Source: Cloacimonetes bacterium UBA3900 (GTDB lineage Bacteria > Cloacimonadota > Cloacimonadia > Cloacimonadales > Cloacimonadaceae). Taken from it: a stretch of DNA of 5,290 nucleotides. Positions 5,125 to 5,290 of this stretch are shown here, in pieces. The notes beneath the pieces were generated by a model. The model saw only the letters and a list, made by a program, of their open reading frames with translations. It was not told the origin of the DNA and searched no databases. The DNA lies in contig DGFM01000016.1 in the NCBI GenBank assembly GCA_002391675.1, forward strand, positions 2,635 through 7,924. The letters are read 5' to 3'. Every line of letters begins with the position of its first letter. Position 1 is the first letter of the stretch. A program made the translations under genes and the position numbers.

Positions 5125-5290
5125 ATGAAGCTTCCGATCATGGGCGAAAAACCAAACTCAAAACATGAGAAAGTAAACCCCATGACCATACTTCGCCAAG
5201 CCAGGGGCTTCACTTTGATTGAAGCCCTGGTTTTGGTGGTGGTATTGGTCATTCTCACCACCAGCCTGTATATAGGTATCATCTACGCCG
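5125..5290 (+). CDS. Prepilin-like protein (minor pilin or pseudopilin), 5' end only
   Basis: An open frame runs from ATG 5125 off the window edge, giving 55 complete codons. It encodes a hydrophilic leader ending LRQARG, then FTLIEALVLV and a long hydrophobic helix (VVLVILTTSLYIGIIYA). The Gly/Phe junction (G28/F29) and Glu at mature position 5 are the hallmarks of the prepilin peptidase class. From the start at 5125 the leader is 28 residues, long for this family; starting at ATG 5182 it would be 9 residues, like typical leaders, but that start has a poor RBS. It begins 2 bases after the pilT stop and is surely in the same operon. The mature part is cut off, so minor pilin, PilV/GspI-like and other pseudopilin types cannot be told apart. 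Confidence 0.85.
   Translation, partial: MKLPIMGEKPNSKHEKVNPMTILRQARGFTLIEALVLVVVLVILTTSLYIGIIYA

Overview
The window looks like chromosomal DNA of a diderm (Gram-negative-type) bacterium. It encodes an exported SurA/PpiD-like parvulin-family protein, a type IV prepilin and the pilus retraction ATPase PilT. Base composition is fairly balanced, with strong Shine-Dalgarno sites (AGGAGG, GGAGG). The parvulin-plus-TPR architecture and the pilin-pilT arrangement would fit an FCB-group candidate phylum such as Cloacimonadota, but that placement is only a guess without a database search.

Layout. (1) Bases 97-1008 (+) encode a single-PAS diguanylate cyclase with an intact GGEEF active site and an RxxD inhibitory site. 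(2) Bases 953-1182 are a perfect tandem duplication of a 113-bp unit. It begins inside the last codons of the cyclase gene, so an orphan copy of the gene's 3' end lies downstream. (3) Bases 1183-1382 hold no gene. They contain a strong intrinsic terminator facing the minus strand, whose hairpin is made of two copies of a 13-bp repeat. (4) Bases 3431-1383 (-) encode a 682-residue secreted parvulin-like protein with two degenerate PPIase-type domains and C-terminal TPR-like helices. It converges on the cyclase gene. (5) Bases 3432-3613 are a divergent intergenic region containing a sigma-54-like GG-N10-GC element upstream of the pilin gene. (6) Bases 3614-5290 (+) form a tight pilus operon: a type IV prepilin (3614-4051), PilT with a TTG start (4067-5122), and the 5' end of a second prepilin-like gene (5125 to the window edge).

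How they fit together. The right half is a pilus assembly and retraction module: a structural pilin, the retraction motor, and a further pilin-like protein. The divergent periplasmic parvulin-like protein probably helps fold or escort envelope proteins; a link to the pili is only positional. The cyclase could supply c-di-GMP, a common regulator of surface motility, but no binding domain in the window connects it to the pilus genes. No wholly unknown system is evident. The most notable points are the gene-end duplication, the sigma-54-like pilin promoter, the catalytically degenerate parvulin-TPR protein and the long leader of the second prepilin.
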